Source of the DNA: Dactylorhiza incarnata
Lineage: Eukaryota; Streptophyta; Magnoliopsida; Asparagales; Orchidaceae
Direction of reading: 5' to 3'
DNA length: 64,000 bases
NCBI GenBank assembly: GCA_033032865.1
Contig: JAWHQI010000064.1
Location: 4,092,001-4,156,000 of the forward strand
The position numbers and the translations under genes were made by a program. Positions 1 to 8,595 of this stretch are shown here, in pieces. The stretch's first letter is position 1. Every line of letters begins with the position of its first letter. The notes under the pieces were generated by a model. That model saw only the letters and a list, made by a program, of their open reading frames with translations, was not told the DNA's origin and did no database searches.

Positions 1-138
1 TCCTCCTCCAGAGGAGAAAAACCGGTCCCGGACCGGGACTGGTTTGCACGGGACCGGTCCGGGACTGGTTGGCCAAAAAATCGGTCTTTTAAAAGACCGG
101 TTCCGGACCGGACCGGCAGTCTTTTTGCGCAGGACTGA
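1..138. repeat. CCGG-rich repeat fragment cut by the window edge
   Basis: The first 138 bases are dense in short inverted motifs built on accggtcc / ggaccggt and end where copia coding sequence resumes at 139. They look like the end of an inserted MITE or other repeat that interrupts the copia polyprotein. Without the left end neither the termini nor a target duplication can be seen. Assignment to a family is not possible from this piece. Confidence 0.4.
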
Positions 139-825
139 CCTTATGCTAGTGCTGTAGACAGCTTAATGTATGCCCAGGTCTGTACCAGACCGAACATTGC
201 CTTTGCAGTGGGACTTCTAAGCAGATATCAGTCGAACCCAGGTCTTGAACATTGGGTGGCTGCAAAGAAGGTGTTAAGGTATCTTAAGAGAACAAAAGAT
301 TTTAAGTTGATCTACCATAGAGAACCAAAGTTGGAGTTGGTAGGGTATTCAGACTCTGATTTCGCTGGATGTGAGGATGATAGAAAGTCTACATCTGGTT
401 ATATATTTAAGTTAGTTGGAGGCGCCATATCTTGGAAAAGTGTCAAACAGACACTTATCACTTCATCCACTATGCATGCTGAATTTGTAGCTCTTTTTGG
501 AGCTTCGACCCATGCAGTATGGCTTAAAAACTTCATCAATGAATTAAAGGTCGTTAATTCTATTGTCGGGCCCATTCAGATGTATTTTGATAACACTTCT
601 GCAGTAATGTTCTCCAAGAACAATAAAAGTATCACGGGGTCTAAGCATATGGAAATACAATTCTTGACCGTTAAAGAGTTAATTAAGAAAGGTGACGTTA
701 CAGTGGAGCATATTGGGACGGATGAGATGATAGCCGATCCACTTACTAAAGGACTCCGCCCCAATGTATTCAATAAGCATGCCTGCAGTATGGGGCTTAG
801 AGAGTCGTTTGATATAATTGATTAG
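139..825 (+). CDS. Ty1/copia polyprotein, C-terminal RNase H part (truncated)
   Basis: This open frame encodes the last part of a copia pol polyprotein, the RNase H that removes RNA from the RNA-DNA hybrid during reverse transcription. Visible family motifs are PYASAVDSLMYAQ at the start, RPNIAFAVGLLSRY, GYSDSDFAGCEDDRKSTSGY (RNase H catalytic region), ISWKSVKQ, SKHMEIQF and DPLTKGL near the end. The frame continues upstream of the first Met to 139, where repeat sequence breaks it, so protease, integrase and RT are absent. About 229 residues remain with no internal stop. MHAEF stands where family members usually have MEAEF. A 3' non-coding stretch and a probable 3' LTR follow. Confidence 0.9.
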   Translation, partial: PYASAVDSLMYAQVCTRPNIAFAVGLLSRYQSNPGLEHWVAAKKVLRYLKRTKDFKLIYHREPKLELVGYSDSDFAGCEDDRKSTSGYIFKLVGGAISWKSVKQTLITSSTMHAEFVALFGASTHAVWLKNFINELKVVNSIVGPIQMYFDNTSAVMFSKNNKSITGSKHMEIQFLTVKELIKKGDVTVEHIGTDEMIADPLTKGLRPNVFNKHACSMGLRESFDIID

Positions 826-1485
826 TGGGAGGCTATTAAGCTTCACTTCATTTAATTCACCCGTCAGTTCAGAAAAGCACTTTATAATAAATTTCATCTA
901 CATGATGAATAAAGTTTGTTTGCAAACATTTAGTAATTTTTATGTGTAATATCATTAAGTTAAGATATGTACACATTTTATATGATTAATCATACTTCAG
1001 TTAATATACTTGAAATTAGTGTTGGTTTCAAGCATAAGGCTTAGGGCAATTTCATTAGATTTATAAGCCTGTATATGTCTCTACAACACATTCAGTATAT
1101 CATGTGATAATAATTAAGGTTGAGACATATGTGTTCTTTGAACACCTTAAGGGTTTCTCGCTAGCACGGTTTAGTGCATTCATTAGAGAAATCATTGACC
1201 ACCGAGTAGGACAACAATGTGATCACAACTTAAGTATGTTGTTCCAACTCATAATAACCACATTGTGTCCATGTCGACTAGGTCCGTAAGCTACTGTGAC
1301 CATGGAAGGTCCCGTGTCGCTCAATGATGCGGTTGCCGTCATGATTCAGAGTGAAGGGTTTGGTTGGACCGGATTGACGCTTGGAGTGTGCTCTTGATGT
1401 TGCGTTCACTAAAGGTACCCTTAAGACTAGTGAAGATTTTCGGAAGCGTTATTAGTTACGATAGAAATGAGTTCAAGTGGGAGAA
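826..1485 (+). other. 3' non-coding region of the copia element
   Basis: This is about 660 bases between the pol stop and the putative 3' LTR. It begins with a purine-rich gtgggagg and ends with aagtgggagaa, a typical polypurine tract directly before an LTR. The small open frame at 1104-1289 has no recognisable content. I see no other gene here. Confidence 0.6.
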
Positions 1486-2363
1486 TGTTAGAATATTTTA
1501 TATTCTAATAATTAATGTGAACTTATTTATATCGAGACGTCCCGATATATCGTACGCAAATATTTAAGGCCGTTCAGACTTCCGCGAATGTGAGTTAGTT
1601 TAGTCGCGCGAACGTTCGAAATCCGTGATAGGTGGGCTAGATCGTCTCGTTACTTCATGACGCGAACTTGGTCTCGCCTTGGCACAATATTTTGGAATGA
1701 TGATGAAATCCAATTAATTATATGGGTTTCATATATTAATTAATTTTAGATATAGGAGTTTAATGGAATTAAATGTTCCTTTTGGTAACTCCTATTTTTT
1801 GGCTCATCCTATTAAAGCCAATTTGTATCATTCCAAAACTGAAATCTTTTCATTGGTGAACAAGATGAAAACCGAGTAAAATTTCTTCCCTTCATTTTTT
1901 TTCCTTCTTTTCTCTCCTCCGTGAAACTGCCGGATCTCCATCTTTTGGAGAAGAAGAAAAGCTACGGGAGATCTTCAGCTTTTGCTTTTGGGTTTGCCAT
2001 TTTGGTGAAACAAGGGAGAGAAACAACGGATTCGTCCGTTGCCGCAAACTTCATTCGGAGAAACACCGGATCGCTTTTAAGAATGGCGGCAATCATGCGA
2101 CATGAAACTGAATCAAAGAATGGTATGCGATAAATATTCCGCACTTTATTTTTAATTGCGCGTACTATTATTCGTGTCACTTTATTTTGTGTTCTTAAAT
2201 TAATTGGTGATTATTAATTTCTAAATTTTCGATTATACTCTCACTGAGGTTAATTAATATTGTTCTTGACGATCCTAAATTTTGCGTTAGTATTTCATTG
2301 GAATTAAACTTAAGTTGATTTTAATTCCTAAATAACGCCTTAAGCCTCCATCAAACTATAACA
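1486..2363 (+). mobile_element. Probable 3' LTR of the copia element
   Basis: The start is set by tgttagaata directly after the polypurine tract aagtgggagaa. The end is placed at ctataaca, giving TGTTA...TAACA terminal repeats and a length near 880 bases. The right edge is less certain because the 5' LTR is not in the window. Bases about 2060-2290 resemble 61840-62060 in the copia element at the right end of the window, so the two may be related families. Confidence 0.55.
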
Positions 2364-2515
2364 CCCCCGCCTCGACAGTGTCCCTGCACGACGACGCTCC
2401 CTCCACTCGAGAACCCCTGTGTTCGGTGCTCTCCCCCGTCCCGATTTTGGCGCACGCACAGGGGGTTCACAAGCGGAGGGAGCGTCGTCGCGCCGGGACA
2501 CTGTCGAGGCGGGGA
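2364..2515. repeat. GC-rich long hairpin
   Basis: Bases 2364-2420 and 2458-2515 are imperfect reverse complements of about 57 bases. The motif cgcctcgacagtgtccc in the left arm answers gggacactgtcgaggcg in the right. A loop of about 37 bases lies between. GC content is far above the AT-rich neighbours. It could be a foldback element or part of an unknown LTR. No target duplication was found. Confidence 0.65.
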
Positions 2516-2831
2516 TACTGCTGCGCGGGTTACGAGGGCAACCCATGCACTATAAATTTTCCGAGCTTCCTAGAGCGGGCGAGTTTAGGTGGAGGAACCG
2601 TCACTGCTAAGGTATTATCGAAGCGAAGAGCATCGGACACGAGCGATAACCCGTGCGAAGATGCTTGTGTGTGTCTCTGTGTGTGTATATATTTATATGT
2701 CCTTAAATTTTAATGAATTAGTAATATCATAAATATTAATGTTAATAAATAAAGTTAATGAATATAATATATATTAAATATTTGATATTTAATATATAAA
2801 CTTTACCGTATTATATATATACAATAACCGC

Positions 2832-2909
<78 letters not shown>

Positions 2910-3185
2910 CTCCATCTCCCTCTCCTCCCTCTCTCTCTCTTCCCCCACCTTGATTTGTGACGGACAGTTACCGTAGTAAGTTACTATAGCTAGGATTTTG
3001 GGGCCTCTCAAGCCTCCGGCAGAGTGAACACACCCGCCAACCAACCATCGTTCTCTTCTAGCCACAACTCACTAAAAGAAATCGCGCGCGCCGAACACTT
3101 CGCTGAAAGCAAACTGACTAAAGGTGCGCGGACCGACGGAAGCATTATAAGCTTAATCCTTTTGATTATTTGCAGATAATATAAA
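2516..3185 (+). other. Promoter-like and 5' leader-like stretch
   Basis: This contains a TATA-like actataaatt at about 2548-2557, AT-rich sequence, a long CT microsatellite, and a pyrimidine-rich stretch ending in tttgcagataat just before an ATG at 3186. The ttgcag could be an intron acceptor in a 5' leader. It may be the old promoter and leader of the broken Myb/SANT-like gene. No open frame of interest is present. Confidence 0.35.
2835..2907. repeat. (CT)n microsatellite, about 36 units
   Basis: About 73 bases of uninterrupted CT dinucleotides are followed by further CT-rich sequence to about 2942. It creates a glutamate-arginine open frame on the minus strand that has no biological meaning. 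Such repeats are common in plant 5' leaders and are prone to length change. Confidence 0.95.
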
Positions 3186-3515
3186 ATGGGTAGAAGTTCA
3201 GGAAAAGAAAAATCATATGTACATTGAACAACTGAAATGGATCGTACTTTGTCCAGTGTATTGCTAGAGGAGCATGATAAAACTCACAAAACACTGAATG
3301 GATTGAAAGCGGTGACCTTCACAGCAATAATTAAAACCGTGAAAGATTTACATAATATGAACATCACTAAGGAGAAGATCATGGCCAGACTCAAGAAATG
3401 GAATAAATATTACAAGGAGGTGTCCGCAATGTCGGACACAAGTGGTTTCAGATGGGATTGAGAATGAAATACGGTGAAAGTTGACAGTGAAGAAGTATGA
3501 GTCAATTATGTCAAG
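3186..3515 (+). pseudogene. Myb/SANT-like DNA-binding domain gene fragment, broken
   Basis: The sequence encodes one Myb/SANT-like domain (Myb_DNA-bind_3 family), the trihelix-related fold found in plant nuclear proteins and in the partner protein of PIF/Harbinger transposases. It starts ATGGGTAGAAG. Visible motifs are TTEMDRTLSSVLLEE, ITKEKIMARLKKWNKYYKEV and TSGFRWD, followed by VKVDSEEV and VNYVK. In-frame TGA codons occur after YVH (3225-3227), after RWD, before NTV and after SEEV. At least three of these stand where family members have Trp. A donor-like aag|gtatatt follows at 3515. The broken frame implies a pseudogene. Confidence 0.75.
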
Positions 3516-4084
3516 GTATATTCACTTGCAATTCTATGACTTATGAGCGCATGATGATGAATGTTCGCAGTTTGTTGTTCTATTTTATTTTCTATGTTTA
3601 GCGGACTGTCACATATTATCTACTTTTGGATTCATGTTTTAAATTTCATGCATTTTACTGGAACATTTTGTGGTTGATGGATCTTTAGTTCGTATTGTTG
3701 TTATGTTTATGCTTTTTCAAAATATTTTGTTAATTTCTGTATTTTAAATCTGTGTTATGTCTGCAGTTTTTATACTTCTAAACAGAATTTCTTATATCAT
3801 GCAATTCCAGTGGATGAATTCAATCCTGCATCCGAACAGCAAAATTGTCAAATTTCAATTTCTGCAGCTCAAAACCTTCCTACAGCTGAAAATTTGTGTT
3901 ATGCATGCAGTTTTGACTGGATTCCAATTCTTCAAAACCAAAACCTGCGATCCGAACGGACCCTAAAGAGATTTTGGTAGCTCTCTCCACCCGAGCAAGC
4001 CCGACTTAGGTAGCCACGGTTCCATCTCCGTTATATCCTTCATCGCCATCCTCGTCTCCGGTCAAGCTCCAACCACTCCTCTGA
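3516..4084 (+). other. AT-rich spacer with repeat remnants
   Basis: No gene is seen. Around 3825-3965 there are two gatccgaac / catccgaac motifs and a terminal-looking ccgaacggaccctaa, which resemble ends of small non-autonomous DNA elements. Boundaries could not be set. The open frame at 3757-3966 lies across these repeats and is not convincing. Confidence 0.3.
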
Positions 4085-4093
4085 CAAGCACAT

Positions 4094-6165
4094 AACACAA
4101 CCACTTTAGAAATTAACAATGTGATCTTCTCTATGAATCAAGACTCCGCCGCAGGACCGGACGACTTCACAAACTTATTTTATGCCAAATGTTGGAGCAT
4201 CCTTAGCGGGGACATAGTTGAAGCAGTTTTGAATGTCTTTCAAGGGCTACCATTGCTTCGGTATTTCACCTCGGCGGTGATTGCATTGACCCCGAAGATT
4301 ATAAATGCAGGCACTTGGCCGGATTTCAGACCCATTTGCTTATGCAATGTTTTCCAAAAAAACATAATAAAAATAGGGTGGTGTTAAAAGGCAAACAAGA
4401 ATTGGCTATTGGCAAACCAATTTCTATGAGTTATTAGGCGCCTTTTGAAAATACGCTTTGTACATGCATTTTTAGGAAAAGTGTTCAACAAGAAAATTGT
4501 AGATCTCGTCGAGATCTACAACTTTCGTGTTGAACACTTTTCCTAAAAATGTACGCACAAGGCATATTGTCGCCATGATCGTAACTATGGCGAATTTTTT
4601 GAAAATACGCCTTGTATATGCATTTTTAGGAAAAGTGTTCAATACGAAAATTGTAGATCTCGACGAGATCTACAATTTTCGTGTTGAGCACTTTTCCTAA
4701 AAATGCATGTAAAAAGCGTATTTTCAAACGGCGCGTAATAACTCACAGAAATTGGTTTGCCAATAGCCAATTCTGGTTTGGCTTTAACACCACCCTAAAA
4801 ATACTATCCCAAAGAGTGGCTGGGCAGCTACCAAAGGTACTCTCAAAAAATCAGAGCGGATTCACAAAAGGCAGAGAAATCACAAATAGCATCTAGCACA
4901 AGAAATATTACAAGACGTCAACAAACGAGCGAGGGGGAAGAATGCCATCTTCAAACTGGACCTTACAAAGGCATTTGATAAAATACAATGAAAATTCCCA
5001 TATAAAATTTTACAAAGCTTTGGATTCAATAGTGGCACCATCACACTGATCGCTTCCTGCTTAGTACAATTGGTTCTTAATTCTCATCAATGGCGAAAAT
5101 TATGGCTTCTTCAAGTCCCATAGAGGATTAGGGCAAGGGGACCCGCTATCACCTACACTTTCTGTTATTGCGGAGGAATATATACATCAAGAAATTCAGC
5201 CAAACTCTACCTTGATTTTCCGTCAATGCAATATAGTAATTAGGAAAACACCGTGGTAAGCAATTTGAGTTTCACAGACGACATGATTGTTTTCGGCAAT
5301 GGGGGTCGGGCTGCAACACGCAAATTAATGAAGTTCCTCTCCAAGATCGAAGAGGCCTTGGGGTTGGTAATTAATAAGGCTAAGTGCAGGTTCATCCCAG
5401 CTACAAACATGACGGCGACTCAAATACAAAATATCCACAACATGACAGGCTTCAGCAGACAAACACAATCAATGATCTAGGAGTTCCAATATTTTCGGGC
5501 AGAAAACCGAAAATCTACTTTGAAGGGATCATACAAAAAATTCAAGGAAAACTCAACATTGACATTCAAAATTGTTGTCATTCGGAGGTCAAATAACGTT
5601 AATAAAGAGCATGCTACAAAACATGTTGTATCATCACTTTAACGTTCATTCGCCTCCTCTCGGAGTTATTGACAGGATAGAGAATTTTTTTAACAAGTTC
5701 TTATGGGGAACAAATGGCACGAACAAGAAAATACATTGGGCGTCTTGGAATAAGCCATGCTATCCGCGGAGGAAGGGGGCTTGGGTTTCCGTGATCTAAA
5801 CAACTTACTGCTGGCTCATACAAACTTTGGTGAAAATGCATAAAAACGGCAGTCCCTGGGCTCTTTACATGCAAAACGAGATTGTCAGGGAGTTCACCCA
5901 TTAATTTCTGGGCGCAATAGATCATCCTCAACTAACTAGTCGAGAATGGTGAGAGTCAGACTTGAAGGAGAAAAATTCATAGCTTGGGAAATCGGCGGCA
6001 ACGGGATCAAAAGTTTTTGGTATGATAATTGGCTAGGTATGGATTCACTTTCCAATTTATATCCACATCAACCTTCTACCGATACACAGATCAAAATATT
6101 CATTATAAACAATCAATGGGACCAAGAATCACTCTCAATTTGGAGGAATATGAGGATTACGAAGA
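4094..6165 (+). pseudogene. LINE reverse transcriptase, decayed
   Basis: The ancestral protein would copy LINE RNA at a nicked target. Motifs in order are VIFSMNQDSAAGPDDF and WPDFRPICLCNVF (RT fingers), then SKNQSGFTKGREITNSI after the MITE, NAIFKLDLTKAFDKIQ, and SNLSFTDDMIVFGNG. The last contains the active-site box, FTDD where most plant L1 elements have FADD. Further motifs are LSFGGQITLIKSML, NFFNKFLWG and SFWYDNWLGMD of the C-terminal part. The frame changes several times and contains stops, so no functional protein remains. Removing the MITE and one copy of its target duplication restores the reading frame at that junction, so the MITE came later. Confidence 0.85.
4376..4795. mobile_element. 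420-bp MITE with two internal hairpins
   Basis: Termini are gggtggtgttaaa and its complement ending taacaccaccc. The inverted repeat extends inward through caattggctattggcaaacc-like sequence. The 8-base target duplication taaaaata is at 4368-4375 and 4796-4803. The interior holds two near-identical palindromes of about 90 bases, centred near 4510 and 4662, each with arms of about 44 bases running from atttttaggaaaagtgttc to gtagatctcg. There is no coding capacity. The 8-base duplication suggests hAT-type mobilisation, but the termini are not typical of hAT, so the superfamily is open. Confidence 0.9.
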
Positions 6166-6184
6166 ATATTGTAGTGGTACCTAT

Positions 6185-6319
6185 TGTTAGATGTATTGTA
6201 TCGTATATTCTGGTAGTAGACTATCTTAGGCTCACCTCTGGGTGTTGGGATCACCCTCTTCTGTGTATATATATGTATCCTTAAGTGTGAATAATACATG
6301 AGATCTATTATTCCTATCA
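6185..6319 (+). mobile_element. Short 5' LTR of a copia element
   Basis: The LTR runs from tgttagatgtattgt to cctatca and is only about 135 bases long. It has TG...CA ends and an internal TATA-like tgtatatatatgtatcc. A tRNA-Met primer binding site follows at once, which fixes the right edge. No matching 3' LTR was found downstream. Confidence 0.8.
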
Positions 6320-6332
6320 TGGTATCAGAGTC
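6320..6332 (+). other. tRNA-Met primer binding site
   Basis: The sequence tggtatcagagtc directly after the LTR complements the 3' end of plant initiator tRNA-Met, with a c-to-t change near its end. It starts minus-strand DNA synthesis in copia elements. Confidence 0.85.
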
Positions 6333-6420
6333 TCGCTCTACTGTCTCTGTTCTCTCACCGAATTCTTCTGATGCCTCTACCTCTTAGCCGGCAGCTTCAG
6401 CCCCTTCAGGTATCTCTTCC

Positions 6421-8055
6421 TCCGACTGGTTGCTTGACTCTGGAGCCTTTTTTCACATGACCCATGATGTCACACACCTCTCGTCATGCCAGCCCGTTTC
6501 CCCTACCCTTAATATCATGGTAGCCAATGATATTATTCTCCCCATTACTAGTCGTGGCCTCCTTCACACTAGCCGTTTTCATATTCCCGACGTTCCCTAT
6601 ATACCCAAGCTATCCATGAACCTTATATCCGTCAGCCAACTCACATCCCATGGTTGCCTTGTTGTCTTCCTTCAGTGGCCTTTTCTCAGTGACATCACCG
6701 TCTTGGTCATCCCAGTGGCCCGCGCCTTGCGTCGCTCATTAGTCATGGTTTTCTGGGTCATGTTTCTGTTGATCGGTCTCATTCATGTACGGGTTGTAAG
6801 CTTGGTAAACAGCTCCAACTCCCATATCCGTCTAGTGAGTCAAGATCTTCGCGTCCTTTTGATTTAGTTCATTCTGATGTCTGGGGTCCCGCACCTTTTG
6901 TATCAAAGGGTGGTCACCGATATTATGTTATCTTTGTTGATGATTATTCTCGTTACTGTTGGGTTTATTTTGTGCGTTCTCGTTCTGACTTCTTTCAGAT
7001 ATATGTTACTTTTTCTGCTATGGTGCGCACCCAGTTCTCCGCTTCCATTCGTATTTTTCGTTCCGATTCAGGGGGGGGAGTACCTCTCCCATGTTTTCCG
7101 CGATCTGTTGGCTAGCCACGACACTCTTCCTCAGCTTGCCTGTCCCGGTGCCCACGCTCAGAATGACACCGCTGAAAGAAAGCATCGTCACATTATTGAG
7201 ACAACACGCACCCTTCTTATCTCCTCTCATGTGCCTCCTCACTTTTGGGTTGAGGCTGTTTCCACTGCTGTCTATCTTATTAACCTGCAACCCTCCACTT
7301 CCCTTCAAGGTCAGAGTCCTGGTGAGTGTTTGTACTCTCGACCTCCACGTTACACTCATCTCCGTGTTTTTGGCTGTCGGTGTTATGTTCTACTTTCTCC
7401 ACGTGAGCGCACCAAACTCTCTGCTCAGTCCGTACCATGTGCCTTTCTTGGATACAGTATTGAGCATAAGGGCTATCGATGTTATGATCCTGTTGCTCGT
7501 CGTCTTCGGATCTCACGTGATGTCACTTTTGATGAGTCTCGCCCTTTCTTTGTGTCCTCCGTCCCCCCAACCTCACACTCATATGTGGATCCCTCCGATA
7601 GGCAGTTTCTCACTCTTCCCACCTCACCACCTTATGTCTCATTCTCTCCACCGGTTTGTCCTCCTCCCATTGCCACCGGCCTCTCCGGTCTCTCCTCCCA
7701 CCTCCTCCTCTCTATCACCCACCTCTTCCTCCGATACGCTCGTCGTTCCCCTTCCACATCACTACACCCGTCGTCCCCCTCCTATTCCCTCACCTCCAGT
7801 ACCCCCGACTCAGTGCCTGTCTCCTCCAGCGAGGTCCATGTGGATGATCTTCCTGCGCGTCGCAACCCACCTCGTGAGAGACGTCCTCCCGACCGCCTCA
7901 GTCTTGCTACACTACCTCTGGACCTGCCTGCCCTTCCTGCTACCGCCCGTGGTACTCCAGAGCCGTCTTCCTATCGCGAGGCTGCCTAGATACATGAGTG
8001 GCAGACTGCTATGTCTGCTGAGCTAGAGGCGCTTGAGCACACTCGTACTTGGGAT
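6421..8055 (+). pseudogene. Copia polyprotein: protease start, integrase and start of RT; gag missing
   Basis: About 100 bases after the primer binding site the sequence already encodes the protease region (DWLLDSGAFFHMTHD) and LSMNLISVSQLTSHGC. A frame change follows, then the integrase zinc-finger remnant [12 protein letters not shown] and the integrase core. The core has Asp in VHSDVWGP, Asp in FRSDSGGEYLSH and Glu in [19 protein letters not shown] and ISRDVTFDE lead to a Ser/Pro-rich linker. The frame shifts at a G tract (about 7071-7078). The RT begins with SAELEALEHTRTWD and stops at about 8055. Gag is deleted and RT, RNase H and the 3' LTR are missing, so the element is dead. Confidence 0.85.
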
Positions 8056-8260
8056 TTTAGTACACTCGTACTTAGATATGTCTCGTACATCTCTGCTGTC
8101 TATTTTAGTCATGTTGTGCTCAAGAATGTACACTCGTACTTAGATATGTCTATTTTAGTACACTTATATGTCTCTGCTGTCTATTTAAAGGGGCCCTTGG
8201 GATTTTAGTCTATTTAGTATTTAGTCATGTTGTGCTCCATTATCTCTTAAAGAATATAAT
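8056..8260 (+). repeat. LTR-like fragment with internal duplication
   Basis: The motif cactcgtacttagatatgtct occurs at about 8063 and again at 8131. The stretch containing tttagtatttagtcatgttgtg matches the minus strand of the gypsy-type LTR at 8596-8983, so this seems to be a piece of a related LTR in plus orientation. It marks the broken right side of the copia element. Confidence 0.45.
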
Positions 8261-8595
8261 CAATGTGGTCATACAATATCTAAGTCTCAAAGCTCGATTA
8301 TGTTTCATAAACACTAAATCATGCAAAAATTATTGAGTTATTATATTATTTCTGTTTTTATTTGGAACAAAAAAATCACAACAAAAAGCTTACCCAAATA
8401 TGTCTTTTATGCTCCAAAGGCGCAAAACTCTGAGGCTGGTGAGCCTTGAGCCTGAGGCGCGCCTGACGCATGCCTTTAACAACATAGAAAGGATGGCTAC
8501 CCTTAGTTTGAACTCAACACCTTGACCATAAGAAACTTCCCCTTGGATGTCCCGTGGAATTTTCAAGCCTTTTGACGAACCAATCCCCTCCATCG
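8261..8595. other. Spacer with a gcgcctgaggc-type repeat
   Basis: No gene is seen. Bases about 8415-8485 carry the motif gagcctgaggcgcgcctgacgc, similar in kind to 41513-41630 (aggcgtgcctgaggcg). These motifs resemble ends of non-autonomous DNA elements common in plants, but the boundaries are unclear. Confidence 0.3.

Larger units (their letters stand above)
4085..6184 (+). mobile_element. L1-type LINE fragment, interrupted and truncated
   Basis: The stretch carries the reverse transcriptase region of a plant L1-like non-LTR retrotransposon. The 5' endonuclease region and the 3' end with poly(A) are absent. A MITE was inserted at 4376-4795. The right side is cut where the short LTR of a copia element begins at 6185. 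Confidence 0.85.

Noticed and set aside
1..1485. Copia fragment as a domesticated host RNase H gene
   Set aside because: A normal element context follows (polypurine tract and LTR), and the 5' side is broken by a repeat.
2811..3065. Minus-strand protein with a long Glu-Arg repeat
   Set aside because: Direct translation of the CT microsatellite.
7091..8026. 311-residue frame rich in Leu, Pro and Ser
   Set aside because: Lies in another frame over the copia integrase, which has clear family motifs; it is a shadow.
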